NCBI GenBank assembly: GCA_004298555.1
Contig: SCQM01000212.1
Span: 1-33,253 of the forward strand
Reading direction: 5' to 3'
DNA: 33,253 nt
DNA from: Actinomycetota bacterium
GTDB lineage: Bacteria > Actinomycetota > Acidimicrobiia > Acidimicrobiales > Acidimicrobiaceae
The notes under the pieces are model-generated. The model made no database searches. It had not been told where the DNA came from and was given only the letters and a program-made list of their open reading frames with translations. Each line of letters starts with the position of its first letter. Within the stretch, counting starts at the first letter, position 1. Below, one piece after another: positions 23,679-33,253 of this stretch. A program made the position numbers and the translations under genes.

Positions 23679-24364
23679 TCGAGCTGATGGGTCTTGACCG
23701 CTTTGAAATTCCTGTCGAACTCGTAGATAATTGGTACTCCGTTGGGAATTTCCAGATCCAGGATTTCTTCGTCGCCAATGTCTTCGAGATGCTTGATAAT
23801 GGCCCTGAGCGAGTTTCCATGGGCGGAAACCAGAACATTCCTGTCGGCCATAAGATCTGGCACGATCCCGTCGAAGAAGTAGGGGAGCATCCGCTCCAAG
23901 ACGTCTTTCAAGCACTCGCCTCTTGGCAGAACATCCGGAGCGAGATTTTGATACCTGGGGTCAAATCTTGGATGCCTTTCGTCGTCCAAATCCAGCAACG
24001 GGGGACGCACGTCATAGCTTCTTCTCCAAATTCTGACCTGCTGGGCGCCGTGTATCTCCGCCATTTCAGCTCTGGAATGACCCTGTAGGGCTCCGTAATG
24101 CCTTTCATTAAGGCGCCAGTGCTTATAGACAGGAACCCATGATCGGCCATATGCTAGAAGTGTGGCATCAACGGTGCGGATGGCTCGCAATAGAACGGAG
24201 GTGTGCACGACATCGATGGGAATATTTTCTGCCAAAAGCCGTCGGCCTGCCTCGTAGGCCTCTTCCACGCCTTTTTCCGTCAGATCGACATCAATCCAAC
24301 CGGTGAAGCGCTCTTCGAAGTTCCAGGTGCTCTGACCATGACGGAGGAGTATCAAACTTGCCAT
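23675..24364 (-). CDS. gpmA: 2,3-bisphosphoglycerate-dependent phosphoglycerate mutase
   Basis: A 229-residue histidine phosphatase superfamily enzyme of glycolysis that interconverts 3- and 2-phosphoglycerate. It has LILLRHGQSTWN (catalytic His9), FTGWIDVDLTEKG, the NERHYGALQG motif with the catalytic Glu, and the second His in LVSAHGNSLRA. Length and the C-terminal INLEIPNGVP-like segment (LDLEIPNGVPIIYEF) fit the dPGM class. ATG 24364 is taken; GTG 24370 is possible. It is transcribed away from dnaK, and the intergenic region must serve both. Confidence 0.96.
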   Translation of the reverse strand: MASLILLRHGQSTWNFEERFTGWIDVDLTEKGVEEAYEAGRRLLAENIPIDVVHTSVLLRAIRTVDATLLAYGRSWVPVYKHWRLNERHYGALQGHSRAEMAEIHGAQQVRIWRRSYDVRPPLLDLDDERHPRFDPRYQNLAPDVLPRGECLKDVLERMLPYFFDGIVPDLMADRNVLVSAHGNSLRAIIKHLEDIGDEEILDLEIPNGVPIIYEFDRNFKAVKTHQLD

Positions 24365-24431
24365 GATCACAAAATAGTCTAAATCGTTGGCGATGAGCCA
24401 ATTTATTGACCTTGATACAAGAAAATAAGAA

Positions 24432-24465
24432 AAGTTGATAAGACCACACTCAACTTAGCTATAAT
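24432..24465 (+). promoter_or_regulatory. dnaK promoter with HAIR-like HspR operator
   Basis: A perfect TATAAT (24460-24465) lies downstream of TTGATA (24435-24440, 19-base spacing). Overlapping the -35 is the inverted repeat AAGTTGA-N11-TCAACTT (24432-24438/24450-24456). The HAIR consensus CTTGAGT-N7-ACTCAAG has the same TTGA-N11-TCAA core and the same symmetry, so this is a probable HspR-binding site. The hspR gene is the fourth gene of the operon it would control. Confidence 0.7.
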
Positions 24466-24508
24466 GGTTTCTATAAATTTGTACAAGCTTTTATAAGGAG
24501 GCCTCAAA

Positions 24509-26347
24509 GTGCCAAAGGCCGTAGGCATAGACTTGGGAACAACTAACTCAGTGGTTAGCGTGCTTGAGGCAGGCGAACCAGTAGTGATTCCAAACGCAGA
24601 AGGTGGACGGACGACCCCCTCGGTAGTCGGATTCGCAAAGAACGGGGAGGTGCTGGTTGGCGAAGTCGCCAAGCGCCAGGCAATTACCAATCCCGACCGA
24701 ACGATCAGGTCCGTCAAGCGCCAGATGGGTACTAACTGGTCGATTGATATCGACGGCAAGGCATACACTCCGCAGGAGATTTCCGCCAGGATCCTTGCCA
24801 AGCTGAAGCGGGATGCGGAAAGTTATCTCGGCGACACGGTGAACCAGGCTGTCATTACCGTCCCGGCATATTTCGATGACGCTCAGAGAACCGCAACCAA
24901 AGAAGCAGGCCAGATAGCCGGTCTTGAAGTTTTGAGGATTATAAATGAACCGACTGCAGCCGCTCTTGCCTACGGGTTGGATAAAGAAGGCCAGGAGCAG
25001 ACTGTTCTGGTTTTCGACCTTGGCGGAGGAACCTTCGACGTCTCCATTCTTGAAATTGGTGAGGGCGTCTTTGAAGTCAAGTCAACATCGGGCAATACCC
25101 ATCTCGGTGGAGATGACTGGGATCAGAGAGTCATTGATTGGCTGGTGAAGTCTTTCAAAGATACCGAGGGTGTGGACCTTTCAACCGACAAGATGGCTTT
25201 GCAGCGTCTCAAGGAGGCTGCAGAGAAGGCCAAGATTGAGCTTTCGTCTGTGCAGGAAACCAATGTTAACCTGCCATTCATAACCGCCACTTCTGAAGGG
25301 CCCAAGCACCTGGACTTCAAGCTCACCAGGGCAAAGTTCCAGGAGCTGACCCACGACCTTACCGAGGCCTGCAGAGGGCCATTCGATCAGGCTATTAAAG
25401 ACGCCGGGCTGAGCAAGAACGAAATCGACCACGTGATACTGGTTGGCGGTTCCACCCGCATGCCTGCCATTCAGGAGCTGGTCCAATCATTGACAGGCAA
25501 AGAGCCGCACAAGGGCGTGAACCCGGATGAGGTTGTAGCTGTTGGTGCCGCGGTTCAAGCCGGTGTGCTAAAAGGAGAAGTCAAGGATGTTCTTCTCCTC
25601 GACGTGACTCCATTGAGCCTTGGCATCGAGACCAAGGGCGGCGTGATGACAAAGCTCATCGAAAAGAACACCACTATTCCTACCCGCCGGTCAGAGGTCT
25701 TCACAACTGCAGATGACAATCAGCCTTCTGTGGAGATTCACGTTCTTCAGGGCGAGCGGGAGATGGCGATGTACAACAAGACGCTTGGAAAGTTCCAGCT
25801 GGTTGGACTGCCTCCAGCACCGCGTGGAATTCCTCAGATCGAAGTTACGTTCGACATTGATGCGAACGGGATCGTTCATGTCTCTGCAAAGGACCGGGCA
25901 ACGAACCAGGAGCAGTCGATAACCATAACCGGACAGTCGTCTTTGTCTAAAGAGGACATCGAGCGCATGGTCAAGGATGCCGAAGCTCATGCGGAGGATG
26001 ACAGAAGGCGAAAGGAAGAGGCGGAAACCCGCAACAACGCCGACACACTGGTCTACCAGACTGAAAAGCTGCTCAAGGATCAGGGAGACAAGATAACCGG
26101 GCCTGAGAAGGAGTCGGTTGAAAGCGCTCTGGCCACGTTGAAGAAAGCTCTAGAAGGAAGCGATATTGAGTCGATCAAGACCTCAACCGAGGGCCTGATG
26201 ACTGCCAGCCAGACATTTACGCAGAGGCTTTACGAGGAAGCGTCGAAGAATGCAAGCGCGGCCGAGACGCCCGGCTCAGAGTCGACAGCATCTGGCTCAG
26301 ACGATGAGATAGTTGATGCAGAAATAGTCGATGAGGATAAGAACTAG
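24509..26347 (+). CDS. dnaK: Chaperone DnaK (Hsp70)
   Basis: A 612-residue Hsp70. The N-terminal ATPase begins [32 protein letters not shown] and [13 protein letters not shown] mark the phosphate and adenosine sites; [20 protein letters not shown] starts the substrate-binding domain; the acidic tail ends [13 protein letters not shown], as in DnaK rather than HscA. It folds and protects proteins with DnaJ and GrpE, and in actinobacteria also acts as HspR co-repressor. Start GTG 24509, with AAGGAGG about 8 bases upstream. First gene of the chaperone operon; a large hairpin separates it from grpE. Confidence 0.98.
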   Translation: MPKAVGIDLGTTNSVVSVLEAGEPVVIPNAEGGRTTPSVVGFAKNGEVLVGEVAKRQAITNPDRTIRSVKRQMGTNWSIDIDGKAYTPQEISARILAKLKRDAESYLGDTVNQAVITVPAYFDDAQRTATKEAGQIAGLEVLRIINEPTAAALAYGLDKEGQEQTVLVFDLGGGTFDVSILEIGEGVFEVKSTSGNTHLGGDDWDQRVIDWLVKSFKDTEGVDLSTDKMALQRLKEAAEKAKIELSSVQETNVNLPFITATSEGPKHLDFKLTRAKFQELTHDLTEACRGPFDQAIKDAGLSKNEIDHVILVGGSTRMPAIQELVQSLTGKEPHKGVNPDEVVAVGAAVQAGVLKGEVKDVLLLDVTPLSLGIETKGGVMTKLIEKNTTIPTRRSEVFTTADDNQPSVEIHVLQGEREMAMYNKTLGKFQLVGLPPAPRGIPQIEVTFDIDANGIVHVSAKDRATNQEQSITITGQSSLSKEDIERMVKDAEAHAEDDRRRKEEAETRNNADTLVYQTEKLLKDQGDKITGPEKESVESALATLKKALEGSDIESIKTSTEGLMTASQTFTQRLYEEASKNASAAETPGSESTASGSDDEIVDAEIVDEDKN

Positions 26348-26358
26348 AGATATTGGCT

Positions 26359-26391
26359 GTCCAAGGGAGCCCTAGCGGGCTGCCCTTGGAC
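26359..26391 (+). promoter_or_regulatory. Large hairpin between dnaK and grpE
   Basis: GTCCAAGGG-AGCCC pairs with GGGCT-(g)-CCCTTGGAC around a TAGC loop: 14 bp with one bulged G, 11 bases after the dnaK stop. No T-run follows. It may attenuate read-through or protect the 3' end of a processed dnaK mRNA, giving more DnaK than GrpE. Confidence 0.65.
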
Positions 26392-26411
26392 CCCAACTGG
26401 ATAAAGAGAAC

Positions 26412-26999
26412 ATGAGCGAATTTGAGAATGAAAATTCAGAGTTCCCGGAGGAAAACATAGAGATTCCAGACGACTTGTCCTCTCTTGACGAGGATGCCGA
26501 TGTCATAGAAGCAGAACTTGTTAAAGAAGAGGACGAGGTCGCGGAGGAGTCGGCTTTGGACGATTTGGTTGAAAAGCTTTCGGCCGAACGCGACGACTAT
26601 CTGAAGGCGCTTCAGCAGACTGCGGCTGACTTCGATAATTACCGAAAGCGGGTCACCAAGCAGTTCCAGGATGCCGGGGACCAAAAGGTGGAGAGCTTGA
26701 TGATAAAGCTTCTCCCGGCGTTAGACAATATAGAGCTGGCTTTGGCCCATTCAAAGGACAACGCTGAGCTGGGTTCCGTACTTGTGCAAATATCGAACGG
26801 AATTCGCGACGTTTTGGTTAAAGAAGGCTTGGAACCGATAAGTGATGCAGATGTCGATTTCGATCCGACTTGCCACGATGCGGTGATGCACGAGCCAGGC
26901 GAAGGCCCCGCCAAGGTTTCAGAGGTTCTGCGTTCCGGTTACAAGTGGAAGCAAAGGGTAATTCGTCCTGCAATGGTAAAGGTAGTCGGACAGGGATAA
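26412..26999 (+). CDS. grpE: Nucleotide exchange factor GrpE
   Basis: A 195-residue GrpE. The very acidic N-terminal third is disordered-like, followed by the long dimerising helix (LSAERDDYLKALQQTAADFDNYRKRV), LPALDNIELAL, and the beta-domain with FDPTCHDAVMHEPGEGP and VSEVLRSGYKWKQRVIRPAMVKV. It releases ADP from DnaK. The ATG follows GAGAAC, a modest ribosome site, 20 bases after the hairpin. dnaJ begins 9 bases after its stop. Confidence 0.97.
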   Translation: MSEFENENSEFPEENIEIPDDLSSLDEDADVIEAELVKEEDEVAEESALDDLVEKLSAERDDYLKALQQTAADFDNYRKRVTKQFQDAGDQKVESLMIKLLPALDNIELALAHSKDNAELGSVLVQISNGIRDVLVKEGLEPISDADVDFDPTCHDAVMHEPGEGPAKVSEVLRSGYKWKQRVIRPAMVKVVGQG

Positions 27000-27008
27000 G
27001 GCTTGGCG

Positions 27009-28139
27009 ATGGCTGCGCAGCGTGAGTGGTTTGAAAAGGATTATTACAAGGTATTGGGCGTCTCGAAGACTGCGACCGACAAGGAGATTACCCGTGCCTA
27101 CAGGAAGCTAGCCAAACAGTACCATCCCGATACCAATCCCGGGAAAGAAGATCTTTTCAAGGATGTGTCTGCAGCATACGAAGTGCTGGGAGATGCTGCC
27201 AAGCGCAAGGAATACGATGAAGTCCGCTCCATGGCAGGCTCCGGCGGCTACGGCTTTGGTGCCGGTGCAGGCTCCGGCGGCGGGTTTGGCGGGACTCGCG
27301 TAGAGGACTTGAGTGATTTGATCGGCGGCCTGTTCAACCGGGGAAACCGGCGCTCTTCAGGTGCGCGTGGCCCGGTCAGGGGCGCCGATCTGGAAGTCGA
27401 AGCGCACATAAGCTTCGAAGATGCCGCCAACGGAGTGACCACAACTTTGAACATGGTCTCAGACGTAACGTGTGGGACCTGCCATGGAACTGGCAGTGCT
27501 CCGGGTACCGCTCCCGTGGTATGCGCCAGATGTCAAGGAACCGGATCGGTATCCGACAATCAGGGATTCTTTTCGTTCTCGGTTCCCTGCCCCGCTTGTG
27601 GCGGAAGGGGAATACGAATAGAAAAAGTCTGTCCGACCTGCCATGGAAGCGGTGTGGAGTCTAGAAACCGTCAGATAAGGGTGAGGATTCCCCATGGCGT
27701 GGAGGACGGGTCCCGGATACGTCTGAAGGGCAAGGGCAGCGCTGGTGCAAATGGAGGACCGGCTGGCGACCTTTACGTGCTCATACACGTATCTCCGCAC
27801 AAGATTTTCAACAGGCGTGGTGCAGATCTGCTTCTGACGGTTCCTATAACATTCGCCGAAGCGGCCCTGGGGACAACTTTGACAGTTCCCACCTTGGACG
27901 GTCAGGTCTCTCTCAAGGTCCCCGCTGGAGCTAAATCAGGTCTTACTTTGAGAGCAAGGTCGAAGGGGCTTCCGAAGACCGGCAAGACTAATGAAATGGG
28001 GGATCTTTTGGTGACGGTGGAAATCGACGTTCCAAAGCGTCTGTCAAAAGAGCAGCAGAAAGCAGTTGAAGAATTTGCGCAGGCCACGAAAGAGTCTCCC
28101 AGAGAGTATTTGGAGGTTGAATCAAATGCTAGAAAATGA
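27009..28139 (+). CDS. dnaJ: Chaperone DnaJ (type I Hsp40)
   Basis: A 376-residue DnaJ with all type I parts: J-domain with HPD in KLAKQYHPDTNPG, a Gly/Phe-rich linker (GSGGYGFGAGAGSGGGFGG), four zinc-binding repeats (CGTCHGTG, CARCQGTG, CPACGGRG, CPTCHGSG) and the C-terminal substrate-binding beta domains. It delivers clients to DnaK and stimulates ATP hydrolysis. ATG 27009 is preferred to TTG 27003 because AAGG lies 7 bases before it. Its last codons overlap the start of hspR by 14 bases. Confidence 0.97.
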   Translation: MAAQREWFEKDYYKVLGVSKTATDKEITRAYRKLAKQYHPDTNPGKEDLFKDVSAAYEVLGDAAKRKEYDEVRSMAGSGGYGFGAGAGSGGGFGGTRVEDLSDLIGGLFNRGNRRSSGARGPVRGADLEVEAHISFEDAANGVTTTLNMVSDVTCGTCHGTGSAPGTAPVVCARCQGTGSVSDNQGFFSFSVPCPACGGRGIRIEKVCPTCHGSGVESRNRQIRVRIPHGVEDGSRIRLKGKGSAGANGGPAGDLYVLIHVSPHKIFNRRGADLLLTVPITFAEAALGTTLTVPTLDGQVSLKVPAGAKSGLTLRARSKGLPKTGKTNEMGDLLVTVEIDVPKRLSKEQQKAVEEFAQATKESPREYLEVESNARK

Positions 28140-28536
28140 GGGATATCTGCAGTCGAGCGGAGGAACGCTCAAGGCAGTCTATGTAATTTCAGTGGCCGCT
28201 GAACTGGCTGGCATGCATCCCCAGACATTGCGTATCTACGAGCGAAAGGGACTCGTCTATCCATTGAGGACAGACGGCGGTTCAAGGCGCTACAGCGAAG
28301 AGGACGTCCGGAGGTTGCGCCGAATCCAGGAGCTCACAAATGCAGGTCTGAACCTGGAGGGCGTGAAGAAGCTGATGGAGATGGAAAACGAGATAGCGGC
28401 ACTGAAGAACGAGCTCGAAATGACAAAGGCCGAGCTGAAACGGCAGAAGGAAGAGGCCGATCGTCTGTATAAGAGCGAGATCGTTCCCTTTTCCCAGGGC
28501 CTGAGAATTTTTCGCAACTATCTGGGGCAGGGTTGA
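28126..28536 (+). CDS. hspR: Heat shock repressor HspR (MerR family)
   Basis: A 136-residue MerR-fold protein: a winged HTH (VISVAAELAGMHPQTLRIYERKGLVYPLRTDGGSRRYSEEDV), then a coiled-coil dimerisation helix (MEMENEIAALKNELEMTKAELKRQKEEADRLY). In actinobacteria HspR binds HAIR sites and represses dnaK and clpB operons with DnaK as co-repressor. ATG 28126, with GGAGG 9 bases upstream, sits inside the end of dnaJ, so translation is coupled. A site fitting its consensus lies on the dnaK promoter, closing a feedback loop. Confidence 0.95.
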   Translation: MLENEGYLQSSGGTLKAVYVISVAAELAGMHPQTLRIYERKGLVYPLRTDGGSRRYSEEDVRRLRRIQELTNAGLNLEGVKKLMEMENEIAALKNELEMTKAELKRQKEEADRLYKSEIVPFSQGLRIFRNYLGQG

Positions 28537-28559
28537 TGGTTTTAAGCAGGAGGTAATAG

Positions 28560-31058
28560 ATGCCAGGCACTGATCCGAATCGGTGGACTATAAAAACTCA
28601 GGAGGCAATTGCTCAGGCTGCTTCAAGTGCCAAGAGCACCTCATCATCGGAAATAACTCCCGCACACCTGCTACTTGCCCTTATGGCCCAACCCGAAGGC
28701 CTGACTCTCCCCATTTTGGACAGGGTTGGGGTTTCCCCAATGTCACTTCGCAACACTCTGACAGATGCCACCTCGAAGATGTCGAAGGCATATGGCACTG
28801 AACCTCAATACTCCCGCTCTTTCATCGAGGTTCTCAACGGTGCCGATTCGCTGAGGCAGGAAATGGGTGACGAATATATATCAGTCGAACATTTGCTGGT
28901 CAATTTATCCGATCTGATAGGTGTTTCAAGGGAGAATCTGATGCTTGCCCTCCGCGACATCAGAGGTTCCCACAATGTGACTTCCCAGAATCCCGAAGCA
29001 GCATACCAAGCTCTGGAAAAGTATGGGCGCGATCTGACAGATCAAGCTCGCAAGGGCAAGATTGACCCGGTAATCGGGCGCGACGACGAAATCAGGCGGA
29101 TAATCCAAGTTCTGTCGAGGCGCACCAAGAATAATCCAGTAATAATTGGCGAGCCTGGCGTTGGAAAGACGGCAATAGTCGAGGGTCTCGCTAAGAGGAT
29201 TGTGGAAGGCGACGTGCCAGAGTCGCTGAGGCACAAGAGACTGATAGGTCTTGACCTTGCAGCTATGGTTGCCGGCGCAAAATTCAGAGGAGAGTTCGAA
29301 GAGCGGCTTAAGGCTGTGCTCAAGGAAATATCTGATTCCGGTGGTGATGTGATCACCTTCATCGATGAGATGCACACGGTTGTTGGTGCCGGAGCCACCG
29401 AGGGTTCAATGGACGCGTCAAACATGCTTAAGCCGATGCTTGCCAGGGGTGAACTTCGGATGATTGGGGCTACCACTCTTGATGAGTACCGAAAATACAT
29501 TGAGAAAGACCCTGCACTTGAGAGAAGATTTCAAAAGGTCATCATCGAGCCGCCCAGCGTAGACGCAACCGTCGCGATACTCCGGGGCCTGAAAGAAAAA
29601 TACGAGGTACACCACGGTGTGCGCATTCAGGACTCAGCCCTCATCGCAGCTGCAGTCTTTTCCGACCGTTATATAACAGACAGGTTTCTTCCCGACAAGG
29701 CAATTGACCTCATAGACGAGGCTGCGTCAAGGCTCCGGATTGAGATCGATTCGATGCCTACTGAAATTGACGTGGTCAACAGAAAAATCAGGCAGCTTGA
29801 GATCGAGAAAATTTCTCTCGAAAAGGAGACTGACAAAGCCTCGGAAGAGCGTTTGGCCCGGTTGGAAAGCGAAATCGCCAACCTGAACGAGGAGTTCAAC
29901 GTTCTAAAGGCGCGCTGGCTCTCCGAAAAAGAGGCGATCGATGCAATCAGGTCGACCAAGGAAAAGCTCGAGGGAGTCAAGGATGAGGCAGAGAGATTTG
30001 AGCGCGAGGGTCACCTTGGCAAGGCAGCCGAGCTGCGCTATGGCGAGATTCCCCGTTTGACTAAAGAGGTTGAAGCGGTGACTGCCAAACTGATCGATCT
30101 TCAGGCACACGGCAGAATGCTCAAAGAAGAAGTTGATGACGAGGACATAGCTGAAGTGGTTTCCAAGGCCACAAATATTCCGGTTTCGAAGCTCCTGGAA
30201 AGTGAAATTGCACGGCTGGTCCACATGGAGGAATACCTTCACAACCGGGTGGTTGGCCAGGATGAGGCTGCCTCTGCGGTTGCCAACGCCATCAGGCGTT
30301 CCCGCGCGGGATTGTCCGATCCTCACCGACCTATAGGTTCCTTCCTTTTCATGGGACCAACCGGTGTTGGCAAAACTGAGATGGCGAGAACATTGGCGGA
30401 GTTCCTTTTCGATGATGAAAGGGCCATGATTAGGATTGACATGAGCGAATATCAGGAGCGCCATACCGTTTCGCGTCTAGTTGGCGCGCCCCCGGGATAT
30501 GTTGGCTTCGACGAGGGTGGTCAGCTGACCGAAGCGGTGAGAAGGCGCCCCTATTCGGTTGTATTGCTCGACGAGGTTGAAAAGGCGCATCCGGATGTGT
30601 TCAATGTGCTGCTCCAGGTACTCGATGACGGGCGCTTGACTGATTCGCAAGGGAGAACCGTCAACTTCACGAACACCGTCCTGATCATGACTTCCAATAT
30701 CGCTGGCGAGCCCTCGACGGTATTCAGGCCTGAATTCATAAACCGAATTGACGAGATCATAAGGTTCCATGCGCTTAGCGAGCAGGATCTGGAAAAGATA
30801 GTCGAGCTGGTGGTCAATTCGCTTCGCAGGCGGCTGGGCGATCGTTCGATAGATCTCCAACTGACTGACAACGCAAAGAAATGGCTGGCAAAAGCCGGAT
30901 ACGATCCGGTGTATGGCGCCCGCCCCCTCAAGCGCGTGGTGCAAAGGGAGCTGGGAGATCCAATAGCCATAGCCCTGTTGGAGAACCGTTATTTGGAAGG
31001 TTCAGTCATCGAGGTCGACGTTCCCGCATTAGATGCGCCTCATCTTGTTCTATCTTGA
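28560..31058 (+). CDS. clpB: ATP-dependent disaggregase ClpB, slightly short
   Basis: An 832-residue Hsp100. It has the Clp N-domain ([16 protein letters not shown]), first AAA+ module with Walker [14 protein letters not shown] and Walker [15 protein letters not shown], the coiled-coil M-domain (about 400-520) that distinguishes ClpB from ClpA/C, and a second AAA+ module with [13 protein letters not shown] and [14 protein letters not shown]. It ends with [13 protein letters not shown]. It resolves aggregates with DnaK. The segment between MTSN and FRPEFINR is only 8 residues, about 20 shorter than in E. coli. An AGGAGG precedes ATG 28560, 23 bases after hspR, so it should be part of the HspR-controlled operon. 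Confidence 0.97.
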   Translation: MPGTDPNRWTIKTQEAIAQAASSAKSTSSSEITPAHLLLALMAQPEGLTLPILDRVGVSPMSLRNTLTDATSKMSKAYGTEPQYSRSFIEVLNGADSLRQEMGDEYISVEHLLVNLSDLIGVSRENLMLALRDIRGSHNVTSQNPEAAYQALEKYGRDLTDQARKGKIDPVIGRDDEIRRIIQVLSRRTKNNPVIIGEPGVGKTAIVEGLAKRIVEGDVPESLRHKRLIGLDLAAMVAGAKFRGEFEERLKAVLKEISDSGGDVITFIDEMHTVVGAGATEGSMDASNMLKPMLARGELRMIGATTLDEYRKYIEKDPALERRFQKVIIEPPSVDATVAILRGLKEKYEVHHGVRIQDSALIAAAVFSDRYITDRFLPDKAIDLIDEAASRLRIEIDSMPTEIDVVNRKIRQLEIEKISLEKETDKASEERLARLESEIANLNEEFNVLKARWLSEKEAIDAIRSTKEKLEGVKDEAERFEREGHLGKAAELRYGEIPRLTKEVEAVTAKLIDLQAHGRMLKEEVDDEDIAEVVSKATNIPVSKLLESEIARLVHMEEYLHNRVVGQDEAASAVANAIRRSRAGLSDPHRPIGSFLFMGPTGVGKTEMARTLAEFLFDDERAMIRIDMSEYQERHTVSRLVGAPPGYVGFDEGGQLTEAVRRRPYSVVLLDEVEKAHPDVFNVLLQVLDDGRLTDSQGRTVNFTNTVLIMTSNIAGEPSTVFRPEFINRIDEIIRFHALSEQDLEKIVELVVNSLRRRLGDRSIDLQLTDNAKKWLAKAGYDPVYGARPLKRVVQRELGDPIAIALLENRYLEGSVIEVDVPALDAPHLVLS

Positions 31059-31084
31059 GATGCCAGACAGCTAGTATTTATAAT
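31055..31084 (+). promoter_or_regulatory. purA promoter
   Basis: TTGAGA (31055-31060) and a perfect TATAAT (31079-31084) with 18-base spacing; the -35 overlaps the clpB stop codon. It would give a leader of about 75 bases before purA and makes the purine genes independent of the heat-shock operon. Confidence 0.65.
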
Positions 31085-31097
31085 CTGTGCCGAATAA

Positions 31098-32441
<1,344 letters not shown>

Positions 32442-33253
32442 GTGGAGATAGCTGTTTATGGCTCTGGCGGCAGGGAACATGCATTGGTTTCCGCCTTCAT
32501 AACTCATGGCCATAAGGTCACGGTTTTTCCAGGAAATCCAGGGATAGCGAAAATTGCGGCAGTTTCGCCGGGGCCATTCGAGGATATTGAGGCTGACCTG
32601 TATGTGATCGGGCCCGAGGCTCCGCTTGTCGATGGAATGGCCGACAGATTGCGGGCGAAAGGGAAGCTGGTGGTTGGGCCAGGAAGCGAAGGGGCCCGAC
32701 TCGAAGGATCAAAGGCCTGGATGAAAGAGATCCTGGCAAGTGCCAAGATCCCGACTGCTTCATTTAGAACCTTTACTGACGCGGCATCAGCCGTAGAATA
32801 CCTGAACTCCTACGAAGGTCCATACGTGATCAAGACTGATGGCCTTGCTGCGGGGAAGGGGGTGCTGGTTACCCGGGATAGGGGACAAGCTATTCGCGAC
32901 GTTATGGAAAAGCTCAGTGGCGCAGCATTCGGTGCCGCTGGAACCAAAGTGGTCATCGAAGAAGCGATGGAGGGTCCCGAGCTCTCCCTTCTCGTGCTTT
33001 GCGATGGTACCAGAGGCGTTGCTCTGTCGCCGGCACAGGATTTCAAGCGGATCTATGATGGTGACAAGGGTCCCAATACCGGAGGGATGGGTGCATTCAG
33101 CCCTGTGCCTGGCGTGGGCGATGACCTGGTGGAAAAGATACTCAAGGAATCGGTCGATCCGCTGATAGCCGAGTTCAAGAATCGTGGAATCGACTACCGG
33201 GGCATTTTATATGCTGGACTTATGCTTACCGACTCGGGTCCCAGAATCGTCGA
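32442..33253 (+). CDS. purD: Phosphoribosylamine--glycine ligase, 5' part (runs off the window)
   Basis: From GTG 32442, directly after the purA stop, the frame is open to the window end (270 codons). It starts VEIAVYGSGGREHALV and contains VFPGNPGIAKIAAV, VIGPEAPLVDGMAD, the ATP-grasp YVIKTDGLAAGKGVLV and NTGGMGAFSPVP, which identify GAR synthetase of de novo purine synthesis. Family proteins are about 420 residues, so roughly a third lies beyond the edge. It shares the purA promoter. Confidence 0.95.
   Translation, partial: MEIAVYGSGGREHALVSAFITHGHKVTVFPGNPGIAKIAAVSPGPFEDIEADLYVIGPEAPLVDGMADRLRAKGKLVVGPGSEGARLEGSKAWMKEILASAKIPTASFRTFTDAASAVEYLNSYEGPYVIKTDGLAAGKGVLVTRDRGQAIRDVMEKLSGAAFGAAGTKVVIEEAMEGPELSLLVLCDGTRGVALSPAQDFKRIYDGDKGPNTGGMGAFSPVPGVGDDLVEKILKESVDPLIAEFKNRGIDYRGILYAGLMLTDSGPRIV

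Noticed and set aside
24411-24421. Second palindrome CTTGATACAAG upstream of dnaK as another HspR site
   Set aside because: Half-site spacing does not fit HAIR, so I do not claim it, although it could bind something else.

Overview
The window looks like a chromosomal segment of a mid-GC actinobacterium, plausibly of the Acidimicrobiia. The evidence is the dnaK-grpE-dnaJ-hspR heat-shock order with a MerR-type HspR, an EtfD/FadF-like membrane Fe-S oxidoreductase, a dCTP deaminase of the mycobacterial bifunctional type, and frequent GTG/TTG starts with good Shine-Dalgarno sites. The lineage is an inference; there is no rRNA in the window.

Layout. Bases 1-2436 hold the end of a dienelactone hydrolase gene, a small conserved gene, a SAM methyltransferase and a tiny zinc-ribbon gene. 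Bases 2796-14254 are patchy accessory DNA: two truncated, inverted copies of the left end of one IS256-type element (about 2796-3017 and 13947-14254) bracket an SDR and a cupin gene beside a broken LysR gene, a P-type ATPase, an ArsR-SRPBCC operon with a well-placed operator, an orphan TctC-type lipoprotein, an unknown two-gene cassette, a 14-bp tandem repeat and a secreted YVTN-propeller protein. Bases 14256-17480 are visibly GC-richer and full of wreckage: a membrane protein, a hydrolase gene with two in-frame stops, a GNAT stub, an intact Rieske ferredoxin and a dead transposase.

A tRNA-Gly(CCC) gene (18924-18994, minus) is the anchor of this variable region. Its 3' 45 bp, from anticodon loop to discriminator base, is repeated in the same orientation at 10785-10829 and 17756-17800. 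This is the footprint of tandem site-specific integration. The short segment between the nearest repeat and the tRNA carries only an MNT/HEPN toxin-antitoxin pair. No integrase is present.

From 19036 to the end the DNA is housekeeping in character: dcd, an etfD-like gene closed by a 12-bp hairpin, a stand-alone cyclic-nucleotide-binding protein, a CPA2-type antiporter, gpmA, the chaperone operon dnaK-grpE-dnaJ-hspR-clpB with a HAIR-like HspR operator on the dnaK promoter and a large hairpin between dnaK and grpE, then purA with its own promoter and purD running off the window. The chaperone genes form a feedback unit: HspR should repress the promoter from which it is itself transcribed, with DnaK as its usual co-repressor in actinobacteria.
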